Assembly: GCA_964520905.1 (NCBI GenBank)
Contig: CAZFQL010000015.1
Coordinates: forward strand, 37,864-101,863
DNA: 64,000 nt
Reading direction: 5' to 3'
Source: JAGVIE01 sp964520905
GTDB taxonomy: Bacteria > Bacteroidota > Ignavibacteria > UBA10030 > SZUA-254
Each line of letters begins with the position of its first letter. Position 1 is the stretch's first letter. Of this stretch, positions 1-9,800 are shown piece by piece. A program made the position numbers and the translations under genes. A model generated the notes under the pieces. It was not told where the DNA came from, searched no databases, and saw only the letters and a program-made list of their open reading frames with translations.

Positions 1-2334
1 ATTTGTATTTTTCAATAAATGTTGCATAACTTCGCGTCGTTCAAGCTCTACCAGAGTCGGTGTGTAGATTATTAAGCGTTTATCAAAAGGTCTGTAATCA
101 TATTGGAAAATCTCACTGTTCCATTTTTCTTTTCTGATCTTTTTCCATGCATCCTCTACTTTCCAGTCCCGCGTATCGGATAGCTTGAACGTCTTTGCCG
201 CAATTTCATAATTTGCACTTTCGGCAAATACTCGAACACGTTGTTCAACCTCAGCCCTAGTGAACCCAACTACGAATTCATCACGATGAGTTTTAATACC
301 TTCAGAGAACTTTCCAAATATATCTATTATACTTGCATAACTCTGATATGAACGCAAAGATTTTCTATTAAATGGGATAAAAAAGAAAGAAGGAGATGCT
401 GGACTAAGTTGTTTCCACTTCGTAGTCTGAACATCATGCGAAACTAGGTATTTGTATTTGGCATCTCGAGTTCCATATATATCTTCATATAGGATCCCTT
501 CTTTACTGTTAGAACTATTCTTTATAAATAATACTATCGAGACACCTTGCATAATATCAAACACATTCTCGTCGGATTTACCCTTTGGAGTTTTTTCACG
601 TAACCGCGCATTTCCATGTAAGTTCAATATATAAATTGCGTTAAATGCTCGAAGCAATTCTTCCCTCATTCCTCGATGAATAAGACCGGACAGATATGAA
701 TTGTTTGTTATGAATCCTATTGCACCGACGCCAGCCTTCTCAATCTTCCAATGAGCAAATCTTATAAATTTTATGTAATCATCAGATAGAGGTTGGATGT
801 TTCGCTCATTCCGAACAGCTTTCTTGTAAAGCAACATCTCTTTTTCTATAAACTCAGATTTGTTAGTAGAACTTACAGAATATGGAGGATTCCCTAGTAT
901 AACAAGAATCGGTTTTTCTCTTTTTATCTTACCTGCAAGATGAGATTCTTCCGAGAGCGACGACATCCCAGGCAGCGATGTTTGCGCAAGTTCTTCCATC
1001 TCTAACGTATTTGTCAAATAAAATTGAAATCGTTCGTCACCTGTAAGCTTGTGCCCTAATTCTTCCAACAAGTAACCCATCTTTAAATGCCCGGCAGCAT
1101 ATGGAGCCATCATCAGCTCGAACGCATAAAAATGTTTCAGGATGTGGTCTTCAATAAACTGCCGTCGTGAGCCATCGCCGTACTTCGAAACAAACTCCTC
1201 CACCGCAAGCTTAGCCGCTTCGGCAAGGAATGTCAATGTTCCGCCGGCAGGGTCGAGTACCGTTACGCTTGGAGTAGCAAATCCATCCTCACGTCCGAAC
1301 TTTTCTTTAAGAATGATATTGAGCGAACGGACGATGTACGAAACAACCGGCTCAGGAGTATAGTAAACTCCTCTCCGCTCACGTTCTTGCGGATTGTACT
1401 CAGCAAGGAACGTCTCGTAGAAATGGAAGATCGGATCGCTTCCTTTACCTTCATCGAAATACTGGTGTAGAATCTTTTTCACATCAGCAGCAGCAAGAAC
1501 TTCAGCGATATCATCGACTGTGGCTTGCAATTGCTCTGGTGGATCGAAGGAAATGAAATGGAAAATCTCACGCAGGATTCCTATAGTTTTGGGAATCAAG
1601 TCGTATGCAATCTTTCTATTGAAAGAACCGTCGGCTCTTGTTCGTGCAGCAAACAATCCATACGTAATCGTTTGCGCATAAAGGTCTGCAAATTGTTCCG
1701 GTTTGAGATTTGCAATAAGATGTTTTTGAAACGCCTCGTAAAATCCGAGAATCTTCTTAGCTCCGGGTGTCGATGCCTCACGAAGTTCTGCTGTTATTAC
1801 CTGATCGCGGAGAAAACGTGTACGGGTGGCAAGCTCCCGTGCAAGGGTTTCAGCAGTGAATTCTTGTGGAAGTGAAAATTGAAAAAACTTTTCAAGCAGG
1901 GCAAAGAATTCTTCCGTATGCTCGGCGGGAGGCACTGTTTTTAGTTTATCTGCTATGAATGGCCGCGCAAGTAATACTGATGTAACTATCTTCCCATGAC
2001 GATAAAGACGGAATTCATAGAAGTTAGTGAGAATGAGATTTGGAAAAGTTTCTATATAGCGTTGCAACTGTTCAGTATCTTCAACATCATCAAGATTTGA
2101 CTTTGGAGGTTTTGCTTCAACGTATCCAACTTGTGAGTGCTTGCCATCCCACACTCGTAAATCTGGATTACCACCCTGTGTTGGTTTGGGTAATACAGTA
2201 ACCTGTACTGCCTTCTTGCGTTTTACCCGTGAAAATTCTTCAAGCAATGATTTTAGAGTGGAATAATACGATTCTTCCCTTGCATCCCCTCTTTTTGTAA
2301 TAGATGCTATTTCCTTTAGATAAGTTTCAATCAT
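1..2334 (-). CDS. Type ISP/IIG-like restriction-modification enzyme (3' end off window)
   Basis: The frame stays open from an ATG at 2334 to the window edge, so 778 residues are seen and the C-terminus is missing. An N-terminal PD-(D/E)xK nuclease is visible: PD at about residues 57-58 and ExK (EAK) at 73-75. A long helical linker follows. The N6-adenine methyltransferase shows motif I as DPAGGT near residue 360 and motif IV as NPPY near residue 480. The rest resembles the start of a type ISP target-recognition domain. Nuclease and methylase in one chain, with no helicase motifs between them, fits a single-protein R-M enzyme; LlaGI-type ISP enzymes do carry a helicase. The exact subtype cannot be fixed without the missing end. 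Confidence 0.85.
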   Translation of the reverse strand, partial: MIETYLKEIASITKRGDAREESYYSTLKSLLEEFSRVKRKKAVQVTVLPKPTQGGNPDLRVWDGKHSQVGYVEAKPPKSNLDDVEDTEQLQRYIETFPNLILTNFYEFRLYRHGKIVTSVLLARPFIADKLKTVPPAEHTEEFFALLEKFFQFSLPQEFTAETLARELATRTRFLRDQVITAELREASTPGAKKILGFYEAFQKHLIANLKPEQFADLYAQTITYGLFAARTRADGSFNRKIAYDLIPKTIGILREIFHFISFDPPEQLQATVDDIAEVLAAADVKKILHQYFDEGKGSDPIFHFYETFLAEYNPQERERRGVYYTPEPVVSYIVRSLNIILKEKFGREDGFATPSVTVLDPAGGTLTFLAEAAKLAVEEFVSKYGDGSRRQFIEDHILKHFYAFELMMAPYAAGHLKMGYLLEELGHKLTGDERFQFYLTNTLEMEELAQTSLPGMSSLSEESHLAGKIKREKPILVILGNPPYSVSSTNKSEFIEKEMLLYKKAVRNERNIQPLSDDYIKFIRFAHWKIEKAGVGAIGFITNNSYLSGLIHRGMREELLRAFNAIYILNLHGNARLREKTPKGKSDENVFDIMQGVSIVLFIKNSSNSKEGILYEDIYGTRDAKYKYLVSHDVQTTKWKQLSPASPSFFFIPFNRKSLRSYQSYASIIDIFGKFSEGIKTHRDEFVVGFTRAEVEQRVRVFAESANYEIAAKTFKLSDTRDWKVEDAWKKIRKEKWNSEIFQYDYRPFDKRLIIYTPTLVELERREVMQHLLKNTN

Positions 2335-2367
2335 CAGCTATTTCATAATCGTGGGTTAAATTGCAAT

Positions 2368-2395
2368 AATATAGCAAATTCTTTTTCATTATCAA
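2368..2395 (-). promoter_or_regulatory. Promoter of the first R-M gene
   Basis: On the minus strand: TTGATA, 16 bp, TATATT, preceded by TG (extended -10). It lies about 34 bp upstream of the ATG at 2334. Positions 2364-2386 are identical to 38215-38237, upstream of the second R-M system. Confidence 0.6.
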
Positions 2396-2513
2396 TAAAT
2401 CTACATGATCAAACTCCAACTTTTTACCAAACTTAATCATAGTTAAAAGTCGAAGTTCTTCCAGTTAAGACAATTGCAGAACAATTATAGCTTCCGGCTG
2501 ATATGTTTCCCCT

Positions 2514-3449
2514 TTAGATGCGCCCAGCAATCGCTTCAATATGTTTCCCATTCGTCCCACAGCAGCCGCCTAATATTTTCATACCGAATTTTTTGTTCAA
2601 ACCATTCATCAGCTCACCAAAAACCTCCGGGTCTTCAGTATCGAGAGCGGCACTGCCGTCCAATTCTTCGGGTCGTTTCTTAGAAGTGTTTGCCTGCAAA
2701 CCAAGAATACGGTCTCTAACAAGCTCGGAAGAATTCACTTCGCTGGAAATTGCCTGCTGAAAAACAGAAGGATGAACACAATTCACCATAAATCCTAACG
2801 GCTTGGGAGAGATAGAAGAATCTATTTCCTGGATTGCCTCAAGAAGAGATGTATCATCAAGAAGCGTTCCTTCGGCTCGCACTACGAAACTGAGAATATA
2901 TGGAATACCGGTTTCTGACATCGCCTTAGCCATACCGAGCGCCTCCGAGAATGCAGGAAGCGTTGCCGCAAAAAGAAAATCAACTCCTGCTTGTGCAAGC
3001 GCATGGCTTTGTGTTTGATGGAAGATAGCCGCTTCATCAATGCCCAATGCCTCGCCCGGTTTGTACGCATCACCCTTGCAACCCATAAGTCCGCCTATAA
3101 ATATCCGGCTCGCATACGGTCCATATTCTTTCCTGATCTCATTGAGGAAACGATAACAATCGCCGTTTACGTCTTTCTTATCAAGTCCGGCTAACTTCAA
3201 ACGTTCCGGGTTTGCACGCCATGTGGGTGTGAAGAGAATTATCGGCAGATTTTTTGCCCGACCGATCTCGATATATTCAGTATAGATTTTTTTTAGTGCA
3301 GCTTTTTGCTCCGGCTTGTAAATGAAGCCGGCGTTTACAATGTGTGGATCGAGAGGGAATAAACTATCTCTCCTTAACCGTTCAACAACCGAACCTTCGG
3401 TAATAACAATAGGGGATTCCTTGAGACACTGATGAAAATTCATAATCAT
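2514..3449 (-). CDS. Homocysteine S-methyltransferase family protein
   Basis: A 311-residue protein of the homocysteine S-methyltransferase family (Pfam S-methyl_trans). These enzymes move a methyl group to a zinc-bound homocysteine thiolate. The zinc ligands are visible as the Cys in VNCVHPS and the GGCCGT motif near the C-terminus. There is no cobalamin-binding domain, so it resembles the free-standing MmuM/BhmT type rather than full MetH; the methyl donor cannot be read from sequence. The start overlaps the stop of the upstream acetyltransferase as ATGA, which suggests translational coupling. A second ATG two codons in is an alternative start. Confidence 0.85.
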   Translation of the reverse strand: MIMNFHQCLKESPIVITEGSVVERLRRDSLFPLDPHIVNAGFIYKPEQKAALKKIYTEYIEIGRAKNLPIILFTPTWRANPERLKLAGLDKKDVNGDCYRFLNEIRKEYGPYASRIFIGGLMGCKGDAYKPGEALGIDEAAIFHQTQSHALAQAGVDFLFAATLPAFSEALGMAKAMSETGIPYILSFVVRAEGTLLDDTSLLEAIQEIDSSISPKPLGFMVNCVHPSVFQQAISSEVNSSELVRDRILGLQANTSKKRPEELDGSAALDTEDPEVFGELMNGLNKKFGMKILGGCCGTNGKHIEAIAGRI

Positions 3450-3946
3450 TTTGGGATGTACTTTAAATCCAATTCCATAAAAATCGCGCCCTCAACCGGA
3501 TTTGAACGATATGGTTTTATCTCCTTGAAACCTAACAACCGATATAACTGAATCGCTTCTGTCATCGAAGGCACCGTATCTAAGCGCATAGATGAATACC
3601 CAAGTTTGCGCGCTTCATCTATTACAGCAACGGCGAGTCGTTTGCCATATCCCGATCCGCGGAACTCCGGTCGCACATATAATCGCTTCATCTCGCAGAT
3701 AACATCTTCAATCTTACGAAGCGCAACACAGCCCGCGGCTTTACCTTCCGACATTAATAGCAGCAACAAACCTGATGGCGGCGCATACTCGCCCGGCAAC
3801 TCAGCGAGTTCCCGTTCGAAATCTTGAAAGCATAAATGAAAATCGAGTGATTTTGCATACTCGAGAAATAATTCCTTTACAAGTTTTATATCGCTGACCG
3901 ATTCAGCTTTAAGTATGTTTAGATTATTAATTCCGTTCATAGTCAT
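3446..3946 (-). CDS. GNAT family N-acetyltransferase
   Basis: A 166-residue GCN5-related acetyltransferase. The acetyl-CoA pyrophosphate loop reads RGSGYG within RPEFRGSGYGKRL, followed by the helix leading to LGYSSMRLD and the C-terminal LYRLLGFKEI strand. This matches the single-domain GNAT fold over its full length. The substrate cannot be inferred. It is coupled by a 4-bp overlap to the homocysteine methyltransferase downstream and lies 17 bp after the SRPBCC gene. Confidence 0.88.
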   Translation of the reverse strand: MTMNGINNLNILKAESVSDIKLVKELFLEYAKSLDFHLCFQDFERELAELPGEYAPPSGLLLLLMSEGKAAGCVALRKIEDVICEMKRLYVRPEFRGSGYGKRLAVAVIDEARKLGYSSMRLDTVPSMTEAIQLYRLLGFKEIKPYRSNPVEGAIFMELDLKYIPK

Positions 3947-3963
3947 CTGCAGAGAATATTTTA

Positions 3964-4581
3964 TTACAGTCTGCCGGCTCGCAACGCTTTCAACATCAAT
4001 CCTTCTAATCCCGAATCGAATTTAGCCTGCCACCTGCCGATGAAGAGAGGCTTGATGAACCAGCTTACCGATCCTTGAAGAATACCGACATGAATGACCC
4101 TCGTTTTGCCTTCGGGTACATCTTCGAACAGCCAAACCTGACCTTCGTTATTGCTTTCCGTTTTACTTAGCCACCCTACCATCAAACCCTGCAACACAGT
4201 AGTCACTGTTTCGACCGATTCAATTTGTCCGATCGGAAAACCCAAATCGGTAACCAAGCGAAACTGTGCAGCTCTTTTCCACCCTGGTGATCCGACCCAT
4301 TCCGCCGATTTAATAAGTTGCGGAGACCACCTTTGCCAGTCTTCCAACCGTGACCATGCTTCCCATACGGTCTGACGCGGCAGATTTATCTCACGCGAAG
4401 AACAAACGATGATAGTTTGCCAGTTGGGAACATCAACGCCGATATTTTGAAGCGCCACACCAATAGCTCTATTTTCGTCGGAATTTTTTCCTTCAATCGG
4501 CGGTTGCATGAAAGAGTACATACATAACCCACTAAAGACAAGAAATACAATCAGCACAAATGAGAACAAGAATTTTTTCAT
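3964..4581 (-). CDS. Membrane-anchored SRPBCC (polyketide cyclase-like) protein
   Basis: 205 residues. A hydrophobic N-terminal segment (about residues 4-24) acts as signal or anchor. It is followed by a START-like SRPBCC ligand-binding domain: SSREINLPRQTVWEAWSRLE at its start, then WQRWSPQL, a central sheet, and a final helix containing SGLEGLMLKALR. Such domains bind hydrophobic ligands; no catalytic role can be assigned. It begins 29 bp after the pseudouridine synthase gene and is probably the same transcript. Confidence 0.75.
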   Translation of the reverse strand: MKKFLFSFVLIVFLVFSGLCMYSFMQPPIEGKNSDENRAIGVALQNIGVDVPNWQTIIVCSSREINLPRQTVWEAWSRLEDWQRWSPQLIKSAEWVGSPGWKRAAQFRLVTDLGFPIGQIESVETVTTVLQGLMVGWLSKTESNNEGQVWLFEDVPEGKTRVIHVGILQGSVSWFIKPLFIGRWQAKFDSGLEGLMLKALRAGRL

Positions 4582-4610
4582 TCGTTAATTCCCTTCAATA
4601 ATTTGATCAC

Positions 4611-5612
4611 TTATGAGACCGCATTGATAATTGAATCTTTTAGCAATTCCCGCATCGACATCATGTCCTGCGGCAGATCGGAATCAAACCTAACGAATTC
4701 CTTGGTTGCCGGATGCATGAATCCAATAGTTTTAGCGTGCAGGGCTTGCCGTGTTATAATCTTTAAAAGATTTTGGACTTCTTCTTTCTTCTTTTTATCA
4801 GTACCGCCCCATGCAATTCGCCTGCCGCCGTATGTCGGATCGCCAAATACCGGATGACCTATATGATGAAGATGGACACGAATCTGATGAGTACGTCCTG
4901 TCCGCAGTTTTAATCTTACAAGAGAAAGATACTCGAATTCTTCAAGCACTTTATATTCGGTGATTGCAGACTTGCCGATGGCGCTGACCGCGAATTTCTT
5001 TCGGTCGGATTTACTTCTGCCGAGCGTTGCTTCGATGATTCCCTCTCTGTCTTTCTTCTCGAATCGTCCCCACACAAAAGCCCAATACTCACGCTCGGTC
5101 GTTCTGCGTGAAAATTGTTTTGCCAGATGTGCATGTGTAGCATCATTCTTTGCAACAACCATCAAGCCCGATGTATCTTTATCGAGCCTGTGAACAATTC
5201 CGGGTCTGGTCAAGTCGTTGACGGTTGACAGCCGATCGTTGCAATGGTAGAGTAGAGCGTTAACCAGCGTGCCTGAATAATTCCCGTAAGCAGGATGCGT
5301 AACCATTCCCGCAGGTTTATTCACTACAAGCAGATAATTATCTTCGAATAAAATTTCCAGCGGAATATTTTCCGGGACAACATCGGGGGAAGGCGGCTTG
5401 GGAATAGTGACGGAAATTACTTCACCGGGAGAAATTTTATGACTCGGTTTAACAATTTTTCCATCTACTGTAACGAATCCTTCGTTGATAGCATGCTGAA
5501 CTTTGGAGCGGGTTGTATTTTCCACATGATGAGTTAGAAAGACATCCAATCTTTCACGGATTTTTCCGGCAGGGACTGAGATTGTAAATTCACGAGACGA
5601 CATAGTCGTCAC
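4611..5612 (-). CDS. rluD: RluA-family 23S rRNA pseudouridine synthase (RluD-like)
   Basis: 333 residues. An N-terminal S4 RNA-binding domain (about 18-70, RLDVFLTHH...SKVQHAI) is followed by the RluA catalytic domain. Its signature HRLDKDTSG holds the catalytic Asp144. These enzymes isomerise uridines in 23S rRNA helix 69 or related sites. Size and domain order match RluD. The start taken is a GTG whose GTGA overlaps the lspA stop; an ATG at 5603 is an alternative. lspA-rluD adjacency is common in bacteria. Confidence 0.9.
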   Translation of the reverse strand: MTTMSSREFTISVPAGKIRERLDVFLTHHVENTTRSKVQHAINEGFVTVDGKIVKPSHKISPGEVISVTIPKPPSPDVVPENIPLEILFEDNYLLVVNKPAGMVTHPAYGNYSGTLVNALLYHCNDRLSTVNDLTRPGIVHRLDKDTSGLMVVAKNDATHAHLAKQFSRRTTEREYWAFVWGRFEKKDREGIIEATLGRSKSDRKKFAVSAIGKSAITEYKVLEEFEYLSLVRLKLRTGRTHQIRVHLHHIGHPVFGDPTYGGRRIAWGGTDKKKKEEVQNLLKIITRQALHAKTIGFMHPATKEFVRFDSDLPQDMMSMRELLKDSIINAVS

Positions 5613-6256
5613 GATTTAGATTGTTCACTTTGAATAGATGGATTATTCACCTCTGGAGTTATTTCCGGCATATTAATAACGCTCGTATCCGCGCTTCCAG
5701 TCGGGTGGATCGCCGGTTCTTCCTTTTTGTGCGCACGGTGAGTAAACATCAATAAAACAACTCCGCATGTAACAGAGGCATCGGCAATATTAAAAACGGG
5801 CCAGCGGTTAAGGTGATACCCGAAGAGATTAATATTGAAGAAATCGGCATCGATAAAATCCACGACCTTACCGTAAAACAACGGACCTTCATTGAACAGG
5901 ACTCCGTAAAACACACGATCGATCAAGTTACCGACCGCTCCGCCGAGGATTAATGCCAACGAAATTCTAAAAGCAACACTCTCATTGCGCGCCTTGTATA
6001 AGTACAGTAAAATACCTATACTCGCCAGGATAGAGAAAATTGAAAAGAATAATTTCCCGCCCAGATCGATACCGAAAGCCATTCCCGGGTTCTCGATGTA
6101 GGTGAGCCGAAGAGCATCGCCGATGATAGAGAAACTGCTTCCAAGCTGGAATCCGGGGACATTGATACCTAATGCAGGTATCGCAAATCCTTTGACGAAT
6201 AGTTTGGTAAGCTGATCAGATATTACGACAGCAAGACTGAGATTTAAAATACGCAC
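5609..6256 (-). CDS. lspA: Lipoprotein signal peptidase (signal peptidase II)
   Basis: 215 residues with four hydrophobic segments. Aspartyl-protease signatures are GNLIDR (catalytic Asp113) and FNIADA (catalytic Asp159). It removes the signal peptide from diacylglyceryl-modified prolipoproteins in the inner membrane. The periplasmic region between the two motifs is typical. The C-terminal tail of about 35 polar residues is longer than in E. coli LspA. It lies between the traR/dksA-like gene and rluD, with a 4-bp overlap to the latter. Confidence 0.95.
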   Translation of the reverse strand: MRILNLSLAVVISDQLTKLFVKGFAIPALGINVPGFQLGSSFSIIGDALRLTYIENPGMAFGIDLGGKLFFSIFSILASIGILLYLYKARNESVAFRISLALILGGAVGNLIDRVFYGVLFNEGPLFYGKVVDFIDADFFNINLFGYHLNRWPVFNIADASVTCGVVLLMFTHRAHKKEEPAIHPTGSADTSVINMPEITPEVNNPSIQSEQSKS

Positions 6257-6278
6257 GATAGATTACACCGTTTAATCA

Positions 6279-6815
6279 TTATTTATGAGAATGTAATTTA
6301 CACTGCAAACATTGTTGGGCATGCGGTACAGCTTCGAGCCGTTCTTTTTCGATCAGCTTGCCGCATATCGAACATTTTCCGTAATCGCCTTTCTCAATCC
6401 GTGCGAGAGCATCTTCAAGATGATTTAAGAATTTCCCTTCCCGCGATGCAAATAAAAATGTCTTCTCTCGCTCCATAGCATCCGTTCCCTGTTCCATATG
6501 CGTCGAATACGTAGAGTTTTCTGTGGCATACTCTCCGGTCGTCGAGTCCATCATCGTATCTCGCAGTGTTTCCAGTTCTTCGAGGATTTCTTTTTTCTTC
6601 TCGAGGATAATAGTTTTAAAATAAGCTAATTCCTCCTTGGCATAACGGATTTTTCCATTCGGAGCTTTCATAATTTCAGGCTTTACCGGTTTTGCTATTT
6701 TCGGTTTAACCGGCAGTCTCTTTTTCTTTGGCGCGAGTTTCCGCCCTTTCGCTTTTTCTTTAAGAAGATTGATTGTTTTATCTGCTATTGCCGAATTCTT
6801 CTTTGATTTTGCCAT
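6279..6815 (-). CDS. TraR/DksA-type C4 zinc-finger protein
   Basis: 178 residues. The N-terminal 50 residues are Lys/Pro-rich and probably unstructured. A coiled-coil segment follows (about 65-130, LEKKKEILEELETLRD). The C-terminal DksA/TraR zinc finger has Cys148, Cys151, Cys169 and Cys172 (CSIC...CLQC). DksA-type proteins enter the RNA polymerase secondary channel. The basic N-terminal extension is unlike E. coli DksA. The acidic tip motif is not clear, so regulation of transcription is probable rather than shown. Its position between ileS and lspA is seen in many genomes. Confidence 0.85.
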   Translation of the reverse strand: MAKSKKNSAIADKTINLLKEKAKGRKLAPKKKRLPVKPKIAKPVKPEIMKAPNGKIRYAKEELAYFKTIILEKKKEILEELETLRDTMMDSTTGEYATENSTYSTHMEQGTDAMEREKTFLFASREGKFLNHLEDALARIEKGDYGKCSICGKLIEKERLEAVPHAQQCLQCKLHSHK

Positions 6816-6836
6816 AGTGCTATTCCCTTTCGTTGT

Positions 6837-9800
6837 TTAATTTTCTTTCGTTATACGCTCAATACTGATCGAACATTGTTCACCATTAATGTCCCATTCG
6901 GCAGTGTACCCCTCTGCGACAAGATTTTCGATCATGCCGATTGCCAGCGTTTCGTTCTTCACATATTCGCCAAGTGAACTCAACGCTCTCGACAATTTTT
7001 CCTTTGCATTATATGAGATACGAATTCTATCCGTAACATCAAAACCGGCATCCTTCCTCATATTCTGAATGCGGCTCACAAATTCACGCGCAAATCCTTC
7101 GTCAATCAATTCCTGGGACAGTTCAGTATCGAGTGCGACTGTGACCGTGTTATCCGATTCGACTATCCATCCTTTTAACTCCTCATGCAGTATTTCAACA
7201 TCCTCGCGCAGGATAACAGTTCCTGAGCCGTTTAACTGGATAGTCAGACTTCCTTTCGTCTCGATCTCTTTGATTTCTTTTGATGTAAAATTCCTGATCG
7301 CGGCGGCAACTGGCTGAACTGACTTACCGTACTTTGGACCGAGTGATTTAAAATTAGGTTTTACCGTTTTATGAACGATGCCCGAATCGTCATCGACATA
7401 TTCAAGTTTTTTCACGTTGATTTCATCGAGGATGACATCTTCCATTCGTGCAATCTCTTCACGGTCGCGTTCATTGAAAACCGGAACTATAACTCGTTTC
7501 AACGGCTGACGTACTTTAAGATTAGATTTGTTCCTTATCGCACGAACGAGTGAAACGATGCGTTGCGCTTTCTCCATCCTCGATTCAAGCGCATGATCTA
7601 TTGCTTTTTCATCGGCTTCGGGTATCATTGCCAGATGTACGGATTCGTCAGCTTCCCGCTTCGCGACTGAATTGAGATTCGAATAAATAGATTCTGCAAG
7701 GAACGGCGCGAACGGCGCCATCAATTTTGATATGACGATTAAGCACTCGTACAATGTTTGATAGGCGGCAATCTTATCGGCGCCTGTTTCATTTTTCCAG
7801 AACCGGCGCCTGTTTCTTCTTACGTACCAATTCGACAACTGATCAATGGTAAAATTGCTGATTGCACGCGCGGCTTCGGTTACATTATAATTATCCATCG
7901 CCGCTTCATAGGTCTTGATCAAAGAATTTAATCCCGATATAATCCAGCGATCTATCTCGGGTCTTTTGTCAATCGGTACATGTGCTTCGCTGTAAACAAA
8001 TTTATCGATATTCGCATACAAGCTGAAGAAGGCATAAGTGTTCAACAGCGTTCCGAGAAATTTCCGTTGAACTTCAACAAGCCCTTCTTCATCGAAGAGT
8101 GTCGGTCGCCACGGCGGACTCGTTGCCACTAAATACCATCTGGAGGTATCTGCGCCGTACTTCTCGATGATGCCGAACGGATCTACGGTGTTTCCCTTCG
8201 ACTTCGACATTTTCTGTCCGTCCTTATCGAGGATAAGATCATTGACAAGGATATTCTTGTACGCAGGCCGGTCAAACAAAAAAGTACTGATCGCATGCAG
8301 CGAGTAAAACCATCCGCGCGTCTGATCGACGCCTTCACAAATGAAATCTGCCGGATGTTGTTCACCCGAATCTATCAAATCTTTATGCTCGAATGGATAA
8401 TGCCATTGAGCGAACGGCATCGCACCCGAATCGAACCAAACATCGATGAGCTCAGGCGTGCGTTTCATCTCGCCGCCGCATGAGCAATCGAATGTTACAG
8501 TATCAACATGCGGTTTGTGAAGATCGAGCGGCTCCTGAATTCCTTTCCCTTGTTTATACTCTGCAACACTTCCGATACATTTTAGTTTGCCGCATTTTTC
8601 ACAAACCCAGATCGGGAGCGGCGTGCCCCAGAAACGGTCGCGAGAAAGCGACCAGTCTTTATTCTCTTCTAACCAATTTCCAAAACGACCCTCACCGACT
8701 TCGGGTGGAAACCAATTAATAGTTTTATTCAGTTCAACCATCCGCTGTGCATACTTCGTTGTGGCGATATACCAGGATTCACGAGCATAATACAACAACG
8801 GTGTTTTACATCGCCAGCAATGCGGATATGTATGCTTGTGCTCTTTGAGAATTTCCCCAATTTTTTTATTTCGCTGGTGAAAAAGCAATTTTCTTTCATC
8901 TAAGTTTGTTAGAATATTCCGTCCCGCTTCCCAAATATTTTGCCCAGCAAAGTCTGTTATCTCTGGTTCAAATTCTCCACGCTTATTGACAGGATGTATT
9001 GTTGGAAGCTTATATTTCAGTGAAGTTTGATAATCATCTTCCCCATAAGCTGGTGCCATATGCACAATGCCGGAGCCTTCTTCGGTAGTTACAAAGTTTG
9101 CTCCGACGATATAAAATGCCTTACCTCCTTGATCATAAAAGGCTTTTTCTTTTACCCCGACATAATTGAAGAGACGTTCGTACTCCAATCCAAAAAGGTT
9201 TTCCCCAAGAAGCTCATTACCGGGGCTTATACTATCTGTTGTGATTATTTCACCTTTAATAAATTCATCGTATAAATCCGGATCTTTAAGAGCATCTTTT
9301 GCAAGAATGTATGATTCATCTCCAATCACACTAATCACATATTCAGTAGAAGGGTTAACTGCTAGGGCCACATTAGAAATTAATGTCCAGGGTGTAGTTG
9401 TCCAGACCAGAAAATAATTTCTGTCTCCAACAACATAGTCTCTTATTTTTTGGCCTTTTTTTAATTTGAATTTTACATACACACTTGGACCCAATATTTC
9501 TTCATACCCGAGGGAAACTTCGTGCGATGACAATGGAGTTTCACATCTGGGACAATACGGTTGAATCTTGTATCCTTTATAAATCAAACCCTTATCGAAG
9601 TACTGCTTCAACGCCCACCAGATTGACTCGATATAATCATTCGTGAATGTAATATACGGATCATCGAGATTGACCCAGTAACCCATACGCTCTGTCATTC
9701 TTTCCCAATCGGTCTTATACTTCCAGACCGACTTCTTGCATTCGTCATTGAACTTCGAAACACCGTAACGAACGATATCTTCTTTGTGCTTGAAGCCGAG

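Noticed and set aside
1525..1875. Plus-strand 116-residue frame
   Set aside because: It lies wholly within the minus-strand R-M gene and shows no family features.
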